NCBI GenBank assembly: GCA_029551925.1
Contig: JAKPEO010000030.1
Span: 1-64,000 of the forward strand
Origin: a bacterium
Lineage (GTDB): Bacteria > JAGOBX01
Length of the DNA stretch: 64,000 nucleotides
Reading direction: 5' to 3'
A model generated the notes under the pieces. The model was not told the origin of the DNA, ran no database searches, and saw nothing but the letters and a program-made list of their open reading frames with translations. Shown here one piece after another: positions 19,179 to 29,380 of the stretch; position 1 is the first letter of the stretch, and every line of letters starts with the position of its first letter. The position numbers and the translations under genes were made by a program.

Positions 19179-20231
19179 TTATTGATTTATTAATTCTACT
19201 ATTTTATACGGTATTTTTTCTAATGGCGCAACAAATTCAGCAGCGCCGCGCTCTACCGCTTCGCGCGGCATACCATACACCACGCAAGTTTCTTCATTTT
19301 GCGCTATTGTCCTTGCGCCTTTTTGCCGAAGTGCTAATAGTCCTTCTGCTCCGTCGTCGCCCATACCTGTAAGTATAACGGCAATAGCATTTTTTCCAGC
19401 GTAATTTGCAACTGAATGAAACATTACATTAACAGACGGTCTGTGTCTTGATACGCGCGGCCCGCTTTTTACACGCGCCTTAAATTTTGCGCCGTCGCGC
19501 TCTAACAATAAATGATAATCGCCCGGCGCTATCAAAACCAAGCCATTATGCAATCTATCGCCGTCCGCCGCTTCGCGCACTTCTAAATTTTCGCATAAGT
19601 TATTCAATCTATCAGCAAATGATTTTGTAAAGCCGGCTGGCATATGTTGCGTAATAATTATCGGCGGCATATTCTTTGGTAATTTTTCTAATACTCGCGC
19701 TATAGCTTCTGTGCCGCCTGTTGACGCGCCTATCGCTATTATCTTATCAGTAGTATGTATTTCAGATAATATCGTAGTGTTTATCGTATTTTTATTGATA
19801 TTCTCTATTTTTGGTATTTTATAAATTCTCGCATTAGAGGCAGCTATAATTTTCTCGTGTAATTCGTCAATTAATAGCGGCAATTTATTAGATAAATCCA
19901 TCTGCGGTTTCGCTAATATCTCTACTGCTCCTAATTCTAATGCCTTCAAACTTGTCTCGCATTTGCCGCTTACTAATGAACTCACTACCACTATCGGCAA
20001 AGGATAATTTTTCATTAATATATCAATAAATTCCAACCCGCTCATTTTCGGCATTTCTATATCTAATGTGATAACATCCGGTTTGAATTTTACTATCATA
20101 TCGCGCGCTTCATACGGATCACGCGCAGCGCCTAATATTTCTATATCATCATATTTCTTCAAATTTGAAACTAATATATTTCTGACTACTGCAGAATCAT
20201 CAACTACTATTACTTTTATTTTTCTTGACAT
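19179..20231 (-). CDS. cheB: Chemotaxis response regulator methylesterase CheB
   Basis: CheB removes methyl groups from receptors when phosphorylated by CheA. It has an N-terminal receiver domain with phospho-acceptor Asp57 (ITLDIEMP). A linker is followed by the esterase domain with the catalytic triad Ser170 (GASTGG), His195 (QHMPAGF) and Asp291 (GMGDDGAEG). The length of 350 aa is standard. It overlaps the end of the preceding single-domain regulator gene by 16 bases. No cheR methyltransferase gene is in this window. Confidence 0.95.
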   Translation of the reverse strand: MSRKIKVIVVDDSAVVRNILVSNLKKYDDIEILGAARDPYEARDMIVKFKPDVITLDIEMPKMSGLEFIDILMKNYPLPIVVVSSLVSGKCETSLKALELGAVEILAKPQMDLSNKLPLLIDELHEKIIAASNARIYKIPKIENINKNTINTTILSEIHTTDKIIAIGASTGGTEAIARVLEKLPKNMPPIIITQHMPAGFTKSFADRLNNLCENLEVREAADGDRLHNGLVLIAPGDYHLLLERDGAKFKARVKSGPRVSRHRPSVNVMFHSVANYAGKNAIAVILTGMGDDGAEGLLALRQKGARTIAQNEETCVVYGMPREAVERGAAEFVAPLEKIPYKIVELINQ

Positions 20232-20617
20232 AATAATAATTGCTGAATTTTTTCAAAAATAAGAGTAACTTTTATCGGCTTTAATAAATATTCATCAATT
20301 CCTAATTTTTTACATTCTTCCATATAATCATCGGTCGAAGATAATACTATTGTTTTTATATCTTTCAAATTTTCATCTGCTTTTATAATGCGCAAAATAT
20401 CTAATCCATTAATTTTTGGCATTATCATATCCAAAATAATTAAATCTGGCTTATTTTTACGCATTATTTCAATAGCATCTATGCCTGATGTAGAAACTGA
20501 TATTGAACATTTTTGCGGACAATTCTTTTCATTTAAACGCTCTAAACAATGTTTTATCAAATTTATTACTAATTCTTCATCGTCAACAACCAAAATTTTC
20601 TTACATTCTTCACTCAT
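20216..20617 (-). CDS. Single-domain response regulator (CheY-like)
   Basis: A 133-aa receiver domain with the acidic pair near residue 12 (VVDDEE), phospho-acceptor Asp63 (IILDMIMP), the conserved Ser (VLSSTDD) and the Lys of LLKPIK. An insert between the first helix and second strand carries two Cys (KNCPQKC), which is unusual for CheY. It is encoded between mcp and cheB, so it is a good candidate for the motor-binding CheY of this pathway. No effector domain is present. A GAGGTGA ribosome site precedes the ATG. Confidence 0.85.
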   Translation of the reverse strand: MSEECKKILVVDDEELVINLIKHCLERLNEKNCPQKCSISVSTSGIDAIEIMRKNKPDLIILDMIMPKINGLDILRIIKADENLKDIKTIVLSSTDDYMEECKKLGIDEYLLKPIKVTLIFEKIQQLLLCQEK

Positions 20618-20741
20618 TTAGTTCACCTCAAAATATATTTTTATCGCAAGCGTTAAGACATCTGATGCATATTGTTATTTTAATCAAGTGACAATTAATT
20701 ATTTCGCGGCTATTTAACCTGTTTTTATTTAGCCGCTAAAT

Positions 20742-22394
20742 TCACTTTATATCTGAAAAATCAGTTAAATCATCATCTGGCATTGGTATTACTTCATCTG
20801 CCTTTACTTCCGTTGTCTTGCTGCGCGTTGTTTTTAAATTTCTACTGTCACCGCCTTTTTTGGGCGCTATCGCTTTTGTCTGAATCTTACGAGCGTTCTG
20901 GATTTTCGCGGTATTTATTCGATGACCGCTTTGTCTATTTGAAAAACTATCTTTTGCGATTTCGCTCCCGGTTACTAATAAATTCAAGTCATTTACTATT
21001 TTCATAAAACTTTCTGATTGACTTGATAATTCTTCAGCAGCTGATGATGTCTCTTCCGCAGCCGCTGAATTATTTTGTATTCCTATATCTATCTGCTGTA
21101 TTGCCTTTGATGTCTCTTCTATGCCATTTGACTGCTCTATTGACGCTTGCGTAATGCTTTCTATTTGATTCTTTACTTCCTGGATTAATTTAGCAGCTTC
21201 TACTGAACTGCTGTTTATTTCTGCTATCATATCAGACGTCTTTAATGCGCTTGTTATTATCTGTTTCATCGCATCTGTGCCTTTCTGCGCTATCGTATTA
21301 CCATTTTCAGCTTTACGAACGCTATCTTTTATTAAGTCCGCTATTTCTTTTGCGGCTGTCCGCGAAGTCTCAGCTAATTTCGATACTTGGTCTGCTACTA
21401 CCGCAAAACCCTGACCGTGCTCGCCTGCGCGTGCCGCCTCTATCGCAGCATTAACAGCAAGCATCTTTGTCTGCTGCGCTATCTCGTTTATCGTATCTAT
21501 TATATCTGTTATTTTTTCACTGCCCTGCCGTATCTCTTCCATTGACTGCGCTATTTCATTTATTACTTTATCGCCTGTCTCTACTAATACACGCGCTTCT
21601 TGCATTACCGCAGTTGCGTTCTTTGATTGTTCAGCATTATTCTGCACTATATCTACTACTTTTATTACGCTGTTCATAGCTAATTTGCTTGAATCTGCAT
21701 TACTCTGCGATTGCGATGCTAATTCCTCCATTGTAGCTGATAACTCCTCTACTGACGCAGCTTGCTCCTGCGCATTTTCGCTTAATTGAATACTGCTCTG
21801 CGTTATCTGATGCGCCGCTGACGATACTTGATTCCCGCCTGCTGTTAAATCATTAACTATATGCAATAATAATGTTGATATATTTCGACTTAAAATTATA
21901 CCAAATAACAAAGCAATTATAAAACCTGCAATAACTGAAATTAAAGTAATATATTCTGTTCTATGCGCTAATTCTATTCCCTTATCTGTTGCTTCATCTG
22001 CAAGTTGGGAATTTATATCTATAATTTTACCTAATAAATCTTTACATTTTAAATATAAATCTCTTGACTCGCCAAAACCGATTTGCGCCATTTTATCATA
22101 TAATTCTTTTGATTTGGTTTTTGTATGATATTCTGTCGCTATTTTCATAAATTCACTATTTACAACTCTTAATCTATTAAAATCACTAACAAATTCTTCC
22201 CATAATTTTTTTTCTTCTGGTGTCTGCGGCAACTGTTCATAAATCTTCCACGCTTTACCATATCGCTCGCGCTGTTCTAAAATACTATTTATTTGCCTAT
22301 TTGCTCTATCTACATCTACATTTTGTATTAATAATGTCCTTATTGCTATTTGAACATTTGAAAAGGCATCGCTAATAATCAATAAATTTTTCAC
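20742..22394 (-). CDS. Methyl-accepting chemotaxis protein (N-terminus out of frame)
   Basis: The protein has a four-helix-bundle sensory region and a membrane helix near residues 152-172 ([20 protein letters not shown]). A long cytoplasmic coiled coil follows, with the invariant receptor tip ([19 protein letters not shown] then [11 protein letters not shown]). A Lys/Thr-rich tail of ~70 residues trails it. The HAMP region is short or divergent. The open frame begins only at a GTG at 22394, which would leave out the first membrane helix. That helix is encoded immediately upstream in another frame (see 22395-22557), so the gene is probably frameshifted. It lies between cheW and a CheY-like gene. 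Confidence 0.9.
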   Translation of the reverse strand: MKNLLIISDAFSNVQIAIRTLLIQNVDVDRANRQINSILEQRERYGKAWKIYEQLPQTPEEKKLWEEFVSDFNRLRVVNSEFMKIATEYHTKTKSKELYDKMAQIGFGESRDLYLKCKDLLGKIIDINSQLADEATDKGIELAHRTEYITLISVIAGFIIALLFGIILSRNISTLLLHIVNDLTAGGNQVSSAAHQITQSSIQLSENAQEQAASVEELSATMEELASQSQSNADSSKLAMNSVIKVVDIVQNNAEQSKNATAVMQEARVLVETGDKVINEIAQSMEEIRQGSEKITDIIDTINEIAQQTKMLAVNAAIEAARAGEHGQGFAVVADQVSKLAETSRTAAKEIADLIKDSVRKAENGNTIAQKGTDAMKQIITSALKTSDMIAEINSSSVEAAKLIQEVKNQIESITQASIEQSNGIEETSKAIQQIDIGIQNNSAAAEETSSAAEELSSQSESFMKIVNDLNLLVTGSEIAKDSFSNRQSGHRINTAKIQNARKIQTKAIAPKKGGDSRNLKTTRSKTTEVKADEVIPMPDDDLTDFSDIK

Positions 22395-22557
22395 TGATGG
22401 TGCGCGAACTTCGCCTATTTCTTTTATATCATCAGAAAGTTTTACTGATCCATAATAACCGATAATTCCTACAATTAAAGTAATAATCGCTACAATAACA
22501 AACTTATAAAAAAATTTTTTTAATAAATATTCTTTTGATTTTAGATTTTTTATACAG
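22395..22557 (-). other. Displaced N-terminal coding segment of the chemoreceptor gene (first membrane helix)
   Basis: In the frame one base off from the receptor frame, this stretch reads [16 protein letters not shown], then [20 protein letters not shown], which is a perfect receptor N-terminus with its first transmembrane helix. The receptor frame then continues [15 protein letters not shown] into the annotated protein. The junction is an A5 run at 22438-22442. Four A's instead of five would join the frames. No ATG, GTG or TTG is available upstream, and a CTG at 22557 overlaps the cheW stop codon. Confidence 0.75.
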
Positions 22558-23035
22558 TTGTCTTTAAAACTGATAATTCTTTGTTATCTAATATTCTTTC
22601 AACTTTCAAGACTACTATCACTCTATCATCTAATTTCACCATACCGGCTACAAACTGCGCATCAATATTATTACCTAATCGTGGAGAAGATTCGTAATGC
22701 TCTTTATCTATTGTTATTACTCCTGCTAATTTATCTACTATTATTCCCGTCAATATCCCGGCCAAATCTACTACTATTATACAGGTCTCATTTGTGTATT
22801 CTATTGCCGGCATACCAAATTTCAAACGTAAATCTATTACAGGCACTATCTTTCCGCGTAGATTAATTACGCCTTTTAAAAATTCTGGCGTACGCGGCAC
22901 AGGGTCAATATTTAATAATCCCACCACTTCACGCGCTTCTAATATCTGTATCCCATACTCTAATTTATCCAAATAAAATGTCAAAAGCTTACCGCCTGAC
23001 TTCGTAAATAACGTTTCTGTATCAATATTTGTCAT
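22550..23035 (-). CDS. cheW: Chemotaxis coupling protein CheW
   Basis: CheW links receptors to CheA. The sequence is a single CheW domain of 161 aa, with [40 protein letters not shown] and DLRLKFGM in the expected order. A very good GGAGGTGA ribosome site lies 9 bases before the ATG. It is the first gene of the chemotaxis operon, and 279 A/T-rich bases separate it from the DUF4139 gene upstream. I found no sigma28-type flagellar promoter in that gap. Confidence 0.95.
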   Translation of the reverse strand: MTNIDTETLFTKSGGKLLTFYLDKLEYGIQILEAREVVGLLNIDPVPRTPEFLKGVINLRGKIVPVIDLRLKFGMPAIEYTNETCIIVVDLAGILTGIIVDKLAGVITIDKEHYESSPRLGNNIDAQFVAGMVKLDDRVIVVLKVERILDNKELSVLKTTV

Positions 23036-23314
23036 TTTATTATTTCACCTCCATTAATAAATAATAAATCCTTATTTAAAAACAAAAAAATGAAAATATA
23101 TTATTTTTTTGAGTAAGATAAAAGATATTTGCATTTTTTTTTGTTATATTTGCTAATTAAATGCCGGTCTCAAAATTTTTCCAGTAATTTTATGAAATAG
23201 CATATTTTTATTTTCTAATTAAAAATTTAATTTAATATTTTTTACCTATAAATAATAATATTCATCTATATAAAAAATGTCAAGTTTTTTAAATATAAAA
23301 TTATTCTATTTTTT

Positions 23315-24703
23315 TTAATTATTGTATTCCACTGAATATTTCAAAAGTTCTCTACTTTCTGGTTTTATTTTTAAAATAAATTTTATTTGAGATGCTGATA
23401 ATTTTTCAAATTTAAAATTATTATCAAATATACGCCAGTTAGCATAGCTAGCCAGATTTTCGATTACTTCAATTTCCACTTCTTCTTTCTTGCTATTTAG
23501 TAATGAAATCTCATAGGTTTCTTCCCATCTTCTATCGCTATAGCGTCTGCTATTTTTCAATATTCTATCAGCTTTCAAATCAAATGCTTTACCTAATTTT
23601 ATTGTTATAGTATCATTTTCAGGCGTGTGGTCGATTCTATCTTCGCCGATAAATTCTATTGAATTATCTTTTGCATCAATTTTATTTACTCGTATTTTAC
23701 CTGCGGGCATAGCCATACCTACATTATTTTTTTTGGAATTTTCAAATACAAGATTAACAGAAACTTTTTTTGCATCGATACTTGCATTATAAACATATTT
23801 TTTTACAGCAGGTATATCGTTTGCTTCAAATAATGATACTTGCTTTTCAGAATTAGCGGTAATATCAATTGTGGTATTTAACGTATATAAATAAAACTCA
23901 AAAAAACTCTGACTATCAAATTCAGGAACGGAATAATCCGCAGTTTCTGCCATCATCATATTCATCTTTTTACGATATATTTGTTTTGACGAAGCAGCGC
24001 GGTTAATATCGCCAGCCATTAATTTTAATTTGGCATCTTTAAATAATCTGCTCGTCGGATTATTAATATTCACCCAACATTTCAAATCTAATTTTTTATC
24101 GTCGTCTTTTAATAATGTAACATATTCGGCATGCCACGAAATATCTCGAGTTTCATATAAAGCAATACATTCTTGATTGCCGTCAATTGTAGAATGTATC
24201 TTCCATTTCAGCGACGGTTTAGTTATCAAGCCATCAGGCAATTCAGGATAGTTTATATAAACAATTTTTTCAGGCATAATCGAAACAATTTCATTTTCTG
24301 TTTTTAATATATAATTGCCAACCGCGCTTAATAATACGCCGTTAAAATATTTGTCTTTTAATTGTATCCCTATATTTTTATCTATGTATTTATTTAAAAG
24401 TTTATAATTATCTACTAAATCAAAAATATAATTTTGCTCTGCGACAGTTATAGCATTCGGATTTTTTTCAGAATATAATTTTACAGAGGCTGGCACTATC
24501 GTTGACGGCACATCTTTCATTATATATTCATTCAAGCCCTTATTAAGATTTATATTTAATTTTTCTTTGACAATCGCATAACCCTGATTATAAATAGTAA
24601 CAGATAATTTAGTATTTTCATTTTGCAAAGCCACCGCACAATTAGCAAACGCTAAAACAAATAAACATAAAAACAATCTAAAAATACTTTTTCTTACTGA
24701 CAT
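23315..24703 (-). CDS. DUF4139-family exported protein
   Basis: An exported, beta-rich protein of unknown function. It has a signal peptide (FRLFLCLFVLAFANCAVAL), an N-terminal region starting LSVTIYNQGYAIVKE and a large C-terminal DUF4139-like part. The latter contains ISWHAEYVT and a typical run of mucoidy-inhibitor-like beta-strands (DRILKNSRRYSDRRWEETYE). The start at 24703 is chosen because a GGAGATGAGG ribosome sequence lies 6-12 bases before it, whereas the ATG at 24715 lies inside that sequence. A Cys in the signal region (FANCAVA) could be a poor lipobox. It is the last gene of the polysaccharide operon. Confidence 0.75.
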   Translation of the reverse strand: MSVRKSIFRLFLCLFVLAFANCAVALQNENTKLSVTIYNQGYAIVKEKLNINLNKGLNEYIMKDVPSTIVPASVKLYSEKNPNAITVAEQNYIFDLVDNYKLLNKYIDKNIGIQLKDKYFNGVLLSAVGNYILKTENEIVSIMPEKIVYINYPELPDGLITKPSLKWKIHSTIDGNQECIALYETRDISWHAEYVTLLKDDDKKLDLKCWVNINNPTSRLFKDAKLKLMAGDINRAASSKQIYRKKMNMMMAETADYSVPEFDSQSFFEFYLYTLNTTIDITANSEKQVSLFEANDIPAVKKYVYNASIDAKKVSVNLVFENSKKNNVGMAMPAGKIRVNKIDAKDNSIEFIGEDRIDHTPENDTITIKLGKAFDLKADRILKNSRRYSDRRWEETYEISLLNSKKEEVEIEVIENLASYANWRIFDNNFKFEKLSASQIKFILKIKPESRELLKYSVEYNN

Positions 24704-24736
24704 AAAATACCTCATCTCCTTTAATTAAAAAAAATT

Positions 24737-25180
24737 TTACATAGTTAATAATTTAAAACCTGTATCTTTATCAAATTTCCGCAGCGCAGAACAATCTGAT
24801 AATTCAAATATCACTACTTCGCCAATATGCCAGGTCTTCACTCCTAATCTCACGCAGCCGGTAATAGTTTCATTTTTTCTACCTGCGCTAATATGAAGAT
24901 GCAGAATTGGTTTATTTTTTTCATCTCTAAAAATCGTGCCGACCCCAACCATTTCATAGACATTATTCAATATATATTCCATCGGCTGAATTTTTGAAGC
25001 GCGGCCTTCTAATGGTCCTACTACTAATTTACTGCTTTCATCAGCGCCGCCTAATATAAAAACAGCTGCGGATTTTATATCTTTATCTTCAGCAAATTTT
25101 TCTAATGTCTCGTGTATAATATCTCCGTCTTCTAATCTAATAACAAACACTCTTCCGATTTTTGTTTCGCAATATTTCAT
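24737..25180 (-). CDS. PPC-domain (DUF296) protein
   Basis: A 147-aa single-domain protein of the PPC/DUF296 family, a trimeric fold found alone in bacteria and attached to AT-hooks in plants. Recognisable parts are VIRLEDGDIIHETLEKFA, FILGGADESS, the His pair in ILHLHISAGR and the C-terminal His (WHIGEVV), which bind metal in structures of the family. There is no DNA-binding motif outside the domain, so a regulatory role is only a guess. The gene lies 21 bases after the prenyl synthase gene and 33 before DUF4139. Confidence 0.8.
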   Translation of the reverse strand: MKYCETKIGRVFVIRLEDGDIIHETLEKFAEDKDIKSAAVFILGGADESSKLVVGPLEGRASKIQPMEYILNNVYEMVGVGTIFRDEKNKPILHLHISAGRKNETITGCVRLGVKTWHIGEVVIFELSDCSALRKFDKDTGFKLLTM

Positions 25181-25201
25181 ATTTTTTTAATACCGCCTTT
25201 T

Positions 25202-26074
25202 TTAATGCGTTTTTATATAAATTTTTAATGCTATCAATAATTTTTTGATAGTATTCAACGATATTCTTTTTATTAATATTTTATCATAATTTCCGCGGAT
25301 TTTCAGCAATAATTCCAAATAAATTTCTTTAATTATTTCAAGAGTAAACAAATATTTTTTTTGCTCGAAATTTATATATTTTTCCGTGTCGTCATAATAT
25401 TTCTGCGCGGTCGCTGCTATAAATTCAAATAATCCCTTCAATTTCTCAAAATCATTTTTTTCGAGCGCTTCGCAAAATTCCACATCTGTAATATTAAATT
25501 TATTAAGCCATTCTAATGGTATATATCGCCGATTTTTTTGATGATCATCGCTAACATCGCGTAAAATATTAGTCAATTGCAAGGCAATACCTAAATATTC
25601 GCCGTATAAAAATAATTCTTTTGTCCGATGTTTTTCTGGAACAAATAATTCAATACAAACAAACGCCACGCTACTTGCAACTTTATAACAATAATCATAT
25701 AATTCCTGAAATGCAGAATAATGCGTCTTTTCTAAATCTGATCGCACGCCTATTACTATATCATACAAAAATTTCCGCGATAATTTATATTTGTTTATAA
25801 CATATTGCAGCGCTGTGAACATTTTATCATTTATAATAATTTCAGTCTGAAAACATTTATCAAACAACTCGTCGAATTCTTTAAACTGCCGCTTTTTTTC
25901 AGATAACTCTATATTTTCAGCGTCCGCAATATCATCGGCGATTCTGCAAAATGCGTAAATTGTATAAATTGCGTTTTTTAATTCTTTCGGTAAAAATAAA
26001 AACGAAAAATAAAAATTTTTCGCTTCTTGATATGTTAAGTTTCTACAATATTCAAATGATTCTTCTAATTTCAT
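25202..26074 (-). CDS. Squalene/phytoene synthase-family prenyltransferase
   Basis: Head-to-head prenyl synthase of 290 aa. Both Asp-rich metal-binding motifs are present: DDIAD near residue 47 and NILRDVSDD near residue 172. The family region YCYKVASSVA is also visible, followed by RRYIPLEWL. The family makes phytoene, squalene, or (as HpnC/HpnD) the hydroxysqualene precursors of hopanoids. No cyclase or desaturase is nearby, so the product is unknown. It overlaps the upstream GT2 gene by 4 bases, inside a surface-polysaccharide operon. Confidence 0.85.
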   Translation of the reverse strand: MKLEESFEYCRNLTYQEAKNFYFSFLFLPKELKNAIYTIYAFCRIADDIADAENIELSEKKRQFKEFDELFDKCFQTEIIINDKMFTALQYVINKYKLSRKFLYDIVIGVRSDLEKTHYSAFQELYDYCYKVASSVAFVCIELFVPEKHRTKELFLYGEYLGIALQLTNILRDVSDDHQKNRRYIPLEWLNKFNITDVEFCEALEKNDFEKLKGLFEFIAATAQKYYDDTEKYINFEQKKYLFTLEIIKEIYLELLLKIRGNYDKILIKRISLNTIKKLLIALKIYIKTH

Positions 26075-27027
26075 TTGATGTTCGTCTCGCGGATATTATA
26101 AATTTTTTTGTTAGTCGCTTCAAAATAAGTTCGCACTAATATTTCAGACAGCAAGCCCAGCACAATAAATTGAATGCCTATAATAATCATCATAACAGAA
26201 AAAAGCACTAATCCTTTATGATTATTATAATCAGCATTAAAAAATAACCAGCATATTGTAAAAATAAAATTTATTATAAAACCAATAGAAAAGAAAGAGA
26301 GCCCGATACCGCCGAAAATATGCAGCGGTCTTGTTGAATAACTTAATAAAAATTTAATAGTAAGCAAATCGCAAATAACTCTGAATGTGCGGCTGATGCC
26401 GTAATTAGATTTTCCGGATTTGCGCGGCGGATTGCTTATCGGCACTTCGCAAATTGAAATTCCTTGTATCGCTGCTAATGCCGGGATAAATCTGTGCTGC
26501 TCGCCGTATAGATGCACATTTTTTATTACTTCTTTTTTGTATGCTTTTAAAGTTGTGCCGAAATCGTGAATAGCCACGCCGGATAACTTGAACATCAGCC
26601 AATTCGCTATACGCGACGGAATTTTTCTAAACAAAATATTATCCTGCCTTTTTTTGCGCCAGCCGCTCGCTATATCATAACCCTCAGCCATTTTATCAAG
26701 AAGCGGCGGCACATCTTCCGGCAAATGCTGTAAATCGCCGTCCATACTTACGATAATTTCGCCTTGCGCTAAATCAAATCCCGCAGCTAATGCCGCAGTC
26801 TGTCCAAAATTTTTTCGTAAACTCGCATATTTCACGCGAGCGTTATTTTCTGCGATTTGCTTGATTATCGCCAAACTATTATCGCGGCTGCAATCGTCTA
26901 TAAAAATAATTTCGTAATTATCAGTCCGTTGTTTTATCATTGCTTTCAATCGCTGATATAATTCAAGTATAACTTTTGATTCGTTAAATATAGGAATAAC
27001 AATTGAAATTTCTATTTTTTCTGACAT
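26071..27027 (-). CDS. GT2 family glycosyltransferase (polyprenyl-phosphate type)
   Basis: The GT-A catalytic domain (VIPIFNES, IFIDDCSRD, FGQTAALAAGFD, SMDGDLQHLPED, GWRKKRQD) is followed by two C-terminal membrane helices (~235-258 and ~270-295). This is the DPM1/GtrB/ArnC arrangement, which loads a sugar onto undecaprenyl phosphate at the inner membrane. The lipid-linked sugar would be donor for the GT-C enzymes encoded just upstream in the same operon. It overlaps its upstream neighbour by 16 bases and its downstream neighbour by 4. Confidence 0.9.
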   Translation of the reverse strand: MSEKIEISIVIPIFNESKVILELYQRLKAMIKQRTDNYEIIFIDDCSRDNSLAIIKQIAENNARVKYASLRKNFGQTAALAAGFDLAQGEIIVSMDGDLQHLPEDVPPLLDKMAEGYDIASGWRKKRQDNILFRKIPSRIANWLMFKLSGVAIHDFGTTLKAYKKEVIKNVHLYGEQHRFIPALAAIQGISICEVPISNPPRKSGKSNYGISRTFRVICDLLTIKFLLSYSTRPLHIFGGIGLSFFSIGFIINFIFTICWLFFNADYNNHKGLVLFSVMMIIIGIQFIVLGLLSEILVRTYFEATNKKIYNIRETNIK

Positions 27028-28772
27028 TTTCTTATGCCCTCTATATTAATTATTAGATAAATTATTAGCAAAATAAAAAAATAAATAACTACTAATTTAT
27101 AAGAATTAGAATTTATTCTATGCGGCACAAATGTCGCAAAATATCGATTAATATCAATTTTAAAAAACCAATATATCTTTTCAAATATCTGATTATTTCC
27201 GTTATTGCGTTCATTATACATCAATATCGGAACACTGTATAACATAATACTCATAAAAATTGAATAAATCAATAGAATAAAAACTAATAATTTAGAAATT
27301 GTCGAACGATAGAAAAATTTAAAAAATTCAGAGCCGCCTAAAATAATTAGCGGTATAATCGGCGCGGCTAGACGCATCGGTGGCGAGAATCCGCCAAACC
27401 AATTGCCTGAATAAAATGACAGCGGCGCTAAATAAAAAATCAAAATAATCAGCGACGCATAATTTTTTTTGAATTTTAATATTATGTCGTATATACAAAA
27501 TATTAGCAGCGGCATATACGCCAAAATACCATAATGACTATCAAATAAAATACCTAATAATGTAATATAAAATTTTTCACTTACATAGCGCATCTCATAA
27601 TTCAATGTATTAGCTGAAAAACTAAAAGATTCATACATCAGATAATTAACAAGTAAAAACAAAAAAACAGAAATAGCAAATAAAAAATAAATACATAAAT
27701 TTTTATAACTCAACATTTTTTTTAATTGATATTTGAATAAATAAATCACAATATAAGCAGCGCCAAAAAAAATATAACGCAAATTAAACCAGTGCATTAG
27801 CGGAGCTGTTAATAATACAAAATAATAAATTTTTCGCTCGTCGTTTTTTAATAACAGCCATATAAAATAAATATTGAAAAATGCAGCGATTATCTCCGGA
27901 TAAATCTGATAATTATAAATAATAAAAAACGCTAAACACGCAGAAAATATACTATAACTAAAAGCGTATAATTGATTGGCTTCAAGATAAAAAATAATCT
28001 TGTAAATATACAAAAAAATCAAACCGGAAATAATTGTAAAAAATACTATCAAGCCGAATCTGCCCAATAAAATATATGACGGTAAAATCAATAAATGAAA
28101 AGGTATAAGATTGGAGTGCAGCGAATAAATCTTTTCAGTATAAAAATTCAGCGGCGGCGGTAATTCCGAGCCGCCTGTTATTACCTGTATATTTTTTATA
28201 TCATCAACTAAATTCAAATTACCGTCTACCGCTAAACTATATATATTAATAACATATTCTTTTTCATCGCCTACGCTGCCAAACCAATATTTATATAACC
28301 CGGCAGGCACAAATAAATAGACAAAAATACAAAATATTAAAATCTGAAAATTTTTATTTAAAATATTGCGTTTTTTTAATAATAAAAATATTTGTTTGAC
28401 AAAAAATAATAATTTAAAAAATAAAATTGAAATAATAATCAAACCTATTAAATATTTTATTTCTTTCAGCGGATCGTTGATTGTGCGATTCAAAAATTTC
28501 AATCTACCGTAAACAAACTTATAAGATAAAAACAATAATATCGGCGAATAGACAATTGCGGAAATTTTATTAAATGACACATTTATTTTTTTTAATAATA
28601 TCTGAAATATCAAAAAATCAATAGATAAAATCAATAAAATAAAAAAATATAATTTTATTGAAAAATCCGAAACTATAAAATTCGGCAGCGTATTATTTTT
28701 TAGTATATATTGAGATATTACCGCAGCATAATAAAAAAAAACAGAAAAAAATATAAAAAATAAATAGTTCAT
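27012..28772 (-). CDS. GT-C-like integral membrane glycosyltransferase
   Basis: A 586-aa protein with ten or more hydrophobic helices and a periplasmic loop carrying GSVGDEKEYVINIYSLAVDG. The Asp-Glu after the first helices is the acidic motif typical of GT-C enzymes, which use polyprenyl-phosphate sugars. The exact family is not assigned. It starts with ATGA overlapping the preceding stop. It probably adds a sugar to a glycolipid or polysaccharide on the periplasmic side. Confidence 0.7.
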   Translation of the reverse strand: MNYLFFIFFSVFFYYAAVISQYILKNNTLPNFIVSDFSIKLYFFILLILSIDFLIFQILLKKINVSFNKISAIVYSPILLFLSYKFVYGRLKFLNRTINDPLKEIKYLIGLIIISILFFKLLFFVKQIFLLLKKRNILNKNFQILIFCIFVYLFVPAGLYKYWFGSVGDEKEYVINIYSLAVDGNLNLVDDIKNIQVITGGSELPPPLNFYTEKIYSLHSNLIPFHLLILPSYILLGRFGLIVFFTIISGLIFLYIYKIIFYLEANQLYAFSYSIFSACLAFFIIYNYQIYPEIIAAFFNIYFIWLLLKNDERKIYYFVLLTAPLMHWFNLRYIFFGAAYIVIYLFKYQLKKMLSYKNLCIYFLFAISVFLFLLVNYLMYESFSFSANTLNYEMRYVSEKFYITLLGILFDSHYGILAYMPLLIFCIYDIILKFKKNYASLIILIFYLAPLSFYSGNWFGGFSPPMRLAAPIIPLIILGGSEFFKFFYRSTISKLLVFILLIYSIFMSIMLYSVPILMYNERNNGNNQIFEKIYWFFKIDINRYFATFVPHRINSNSYKLVVIYFFILLIIYLIINIEGIRKCQKK

Positions 28773-29380
28773 AATATTTTTTGAATTTTTTTATTAAAAC
28801 TAATCAAAGATAAAATTAATAAAATTAGAGCGCTGTAAAAAAACGCGAATTTTTTGTTTGTGAAAAATTTATCTATTATCTGCGTTATTATTTTTTTGAA
28901 ATTTAAAGGTCTAATGATTTCAAAATATAAAGCGCCGCTAATTTTCTCATTATCAATAAGAAAATATTGTTTTTCTGAATTAGTATCATAATTAGAATAC
29001 CAAATATCAAAATTGCTGTCAGCGCTGATTTTTAATGTTATCTTATTTTTTATATTTATCGTCTCATCAAATAAAATTTTTAATGTCTGATATTTTTTTA
29101 AAGCAGGCGCGACAGATATAATATTAATTTTTTTGGCAATATTATTATCCGAAAAAATTTCTATTGAAAAATTGGTTGTTTTATTTATACTTGCTAATAA
29201 TACAATGCCGCATATATCCAAATCGCTATTTAGATAAAATGACGATTGCAAAATTTTATTTTTAGAAATTGTATAGTTATATTCACGCGCCGTAAATATC
29301 GGCTGTTTAATGACTGCAAAACCGCTTATCAAAAAAAATAAAAAAAACAAAATAATAAAATTAATTATTTTCATTAACAT
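28769..29380 (-). CDS. Unrecognised membrane-anchored protein with extracytoplasmic beta domain
   Basis: A 203-aa protein with an N-terminal hydrophobic helix (INFIILFFLFFLISGFAVI), a ~130-residue beta-rich extracytoplasmic part and a C-terminal helix (FFYSALILLILSLI) followed by a basic tail. Two Met codons at the start (29380 and 29374) are equally possible. It overlaps the upstream GT-C gene by 20 bases. Its position between two GT-C genes suggests an accessory or carbohydrate-binding subunit, which is inference only. Confidence 0.6.
   Translation of the reverse strand: MLMKIINFIILFFLFFLISGFAVIKQPIFTAREYNYTISKNKILQSSFYLNSDLDICGIVLLASINKTTNFSIEIFSDNNIAKKINIISVAPALKKYQTLKILFDETINIKNKITLKISADSNFDIWYSNYDTNSEKQYFLIDNEKISGALYFEIIRPLNFKKIITQIIDKFFTNKKFAFFYSALILLILSLISFNKKIQKIL

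Noticed and set aside
20706-20736. GCGGCTA/TAGCCGC inverted repeat between the CheY-like gene and mcp as a terminator
   Set aside because: The loop is about 17 bases and no T-run follows on the minus strand; too weak to call.
23036-23314. Sigma28 flagellar promoter upstream of cheW
   Set aside because: No TAAA-N15-GCCGATAA-like pattern; the stretch is A/T-rich without a convincing element.
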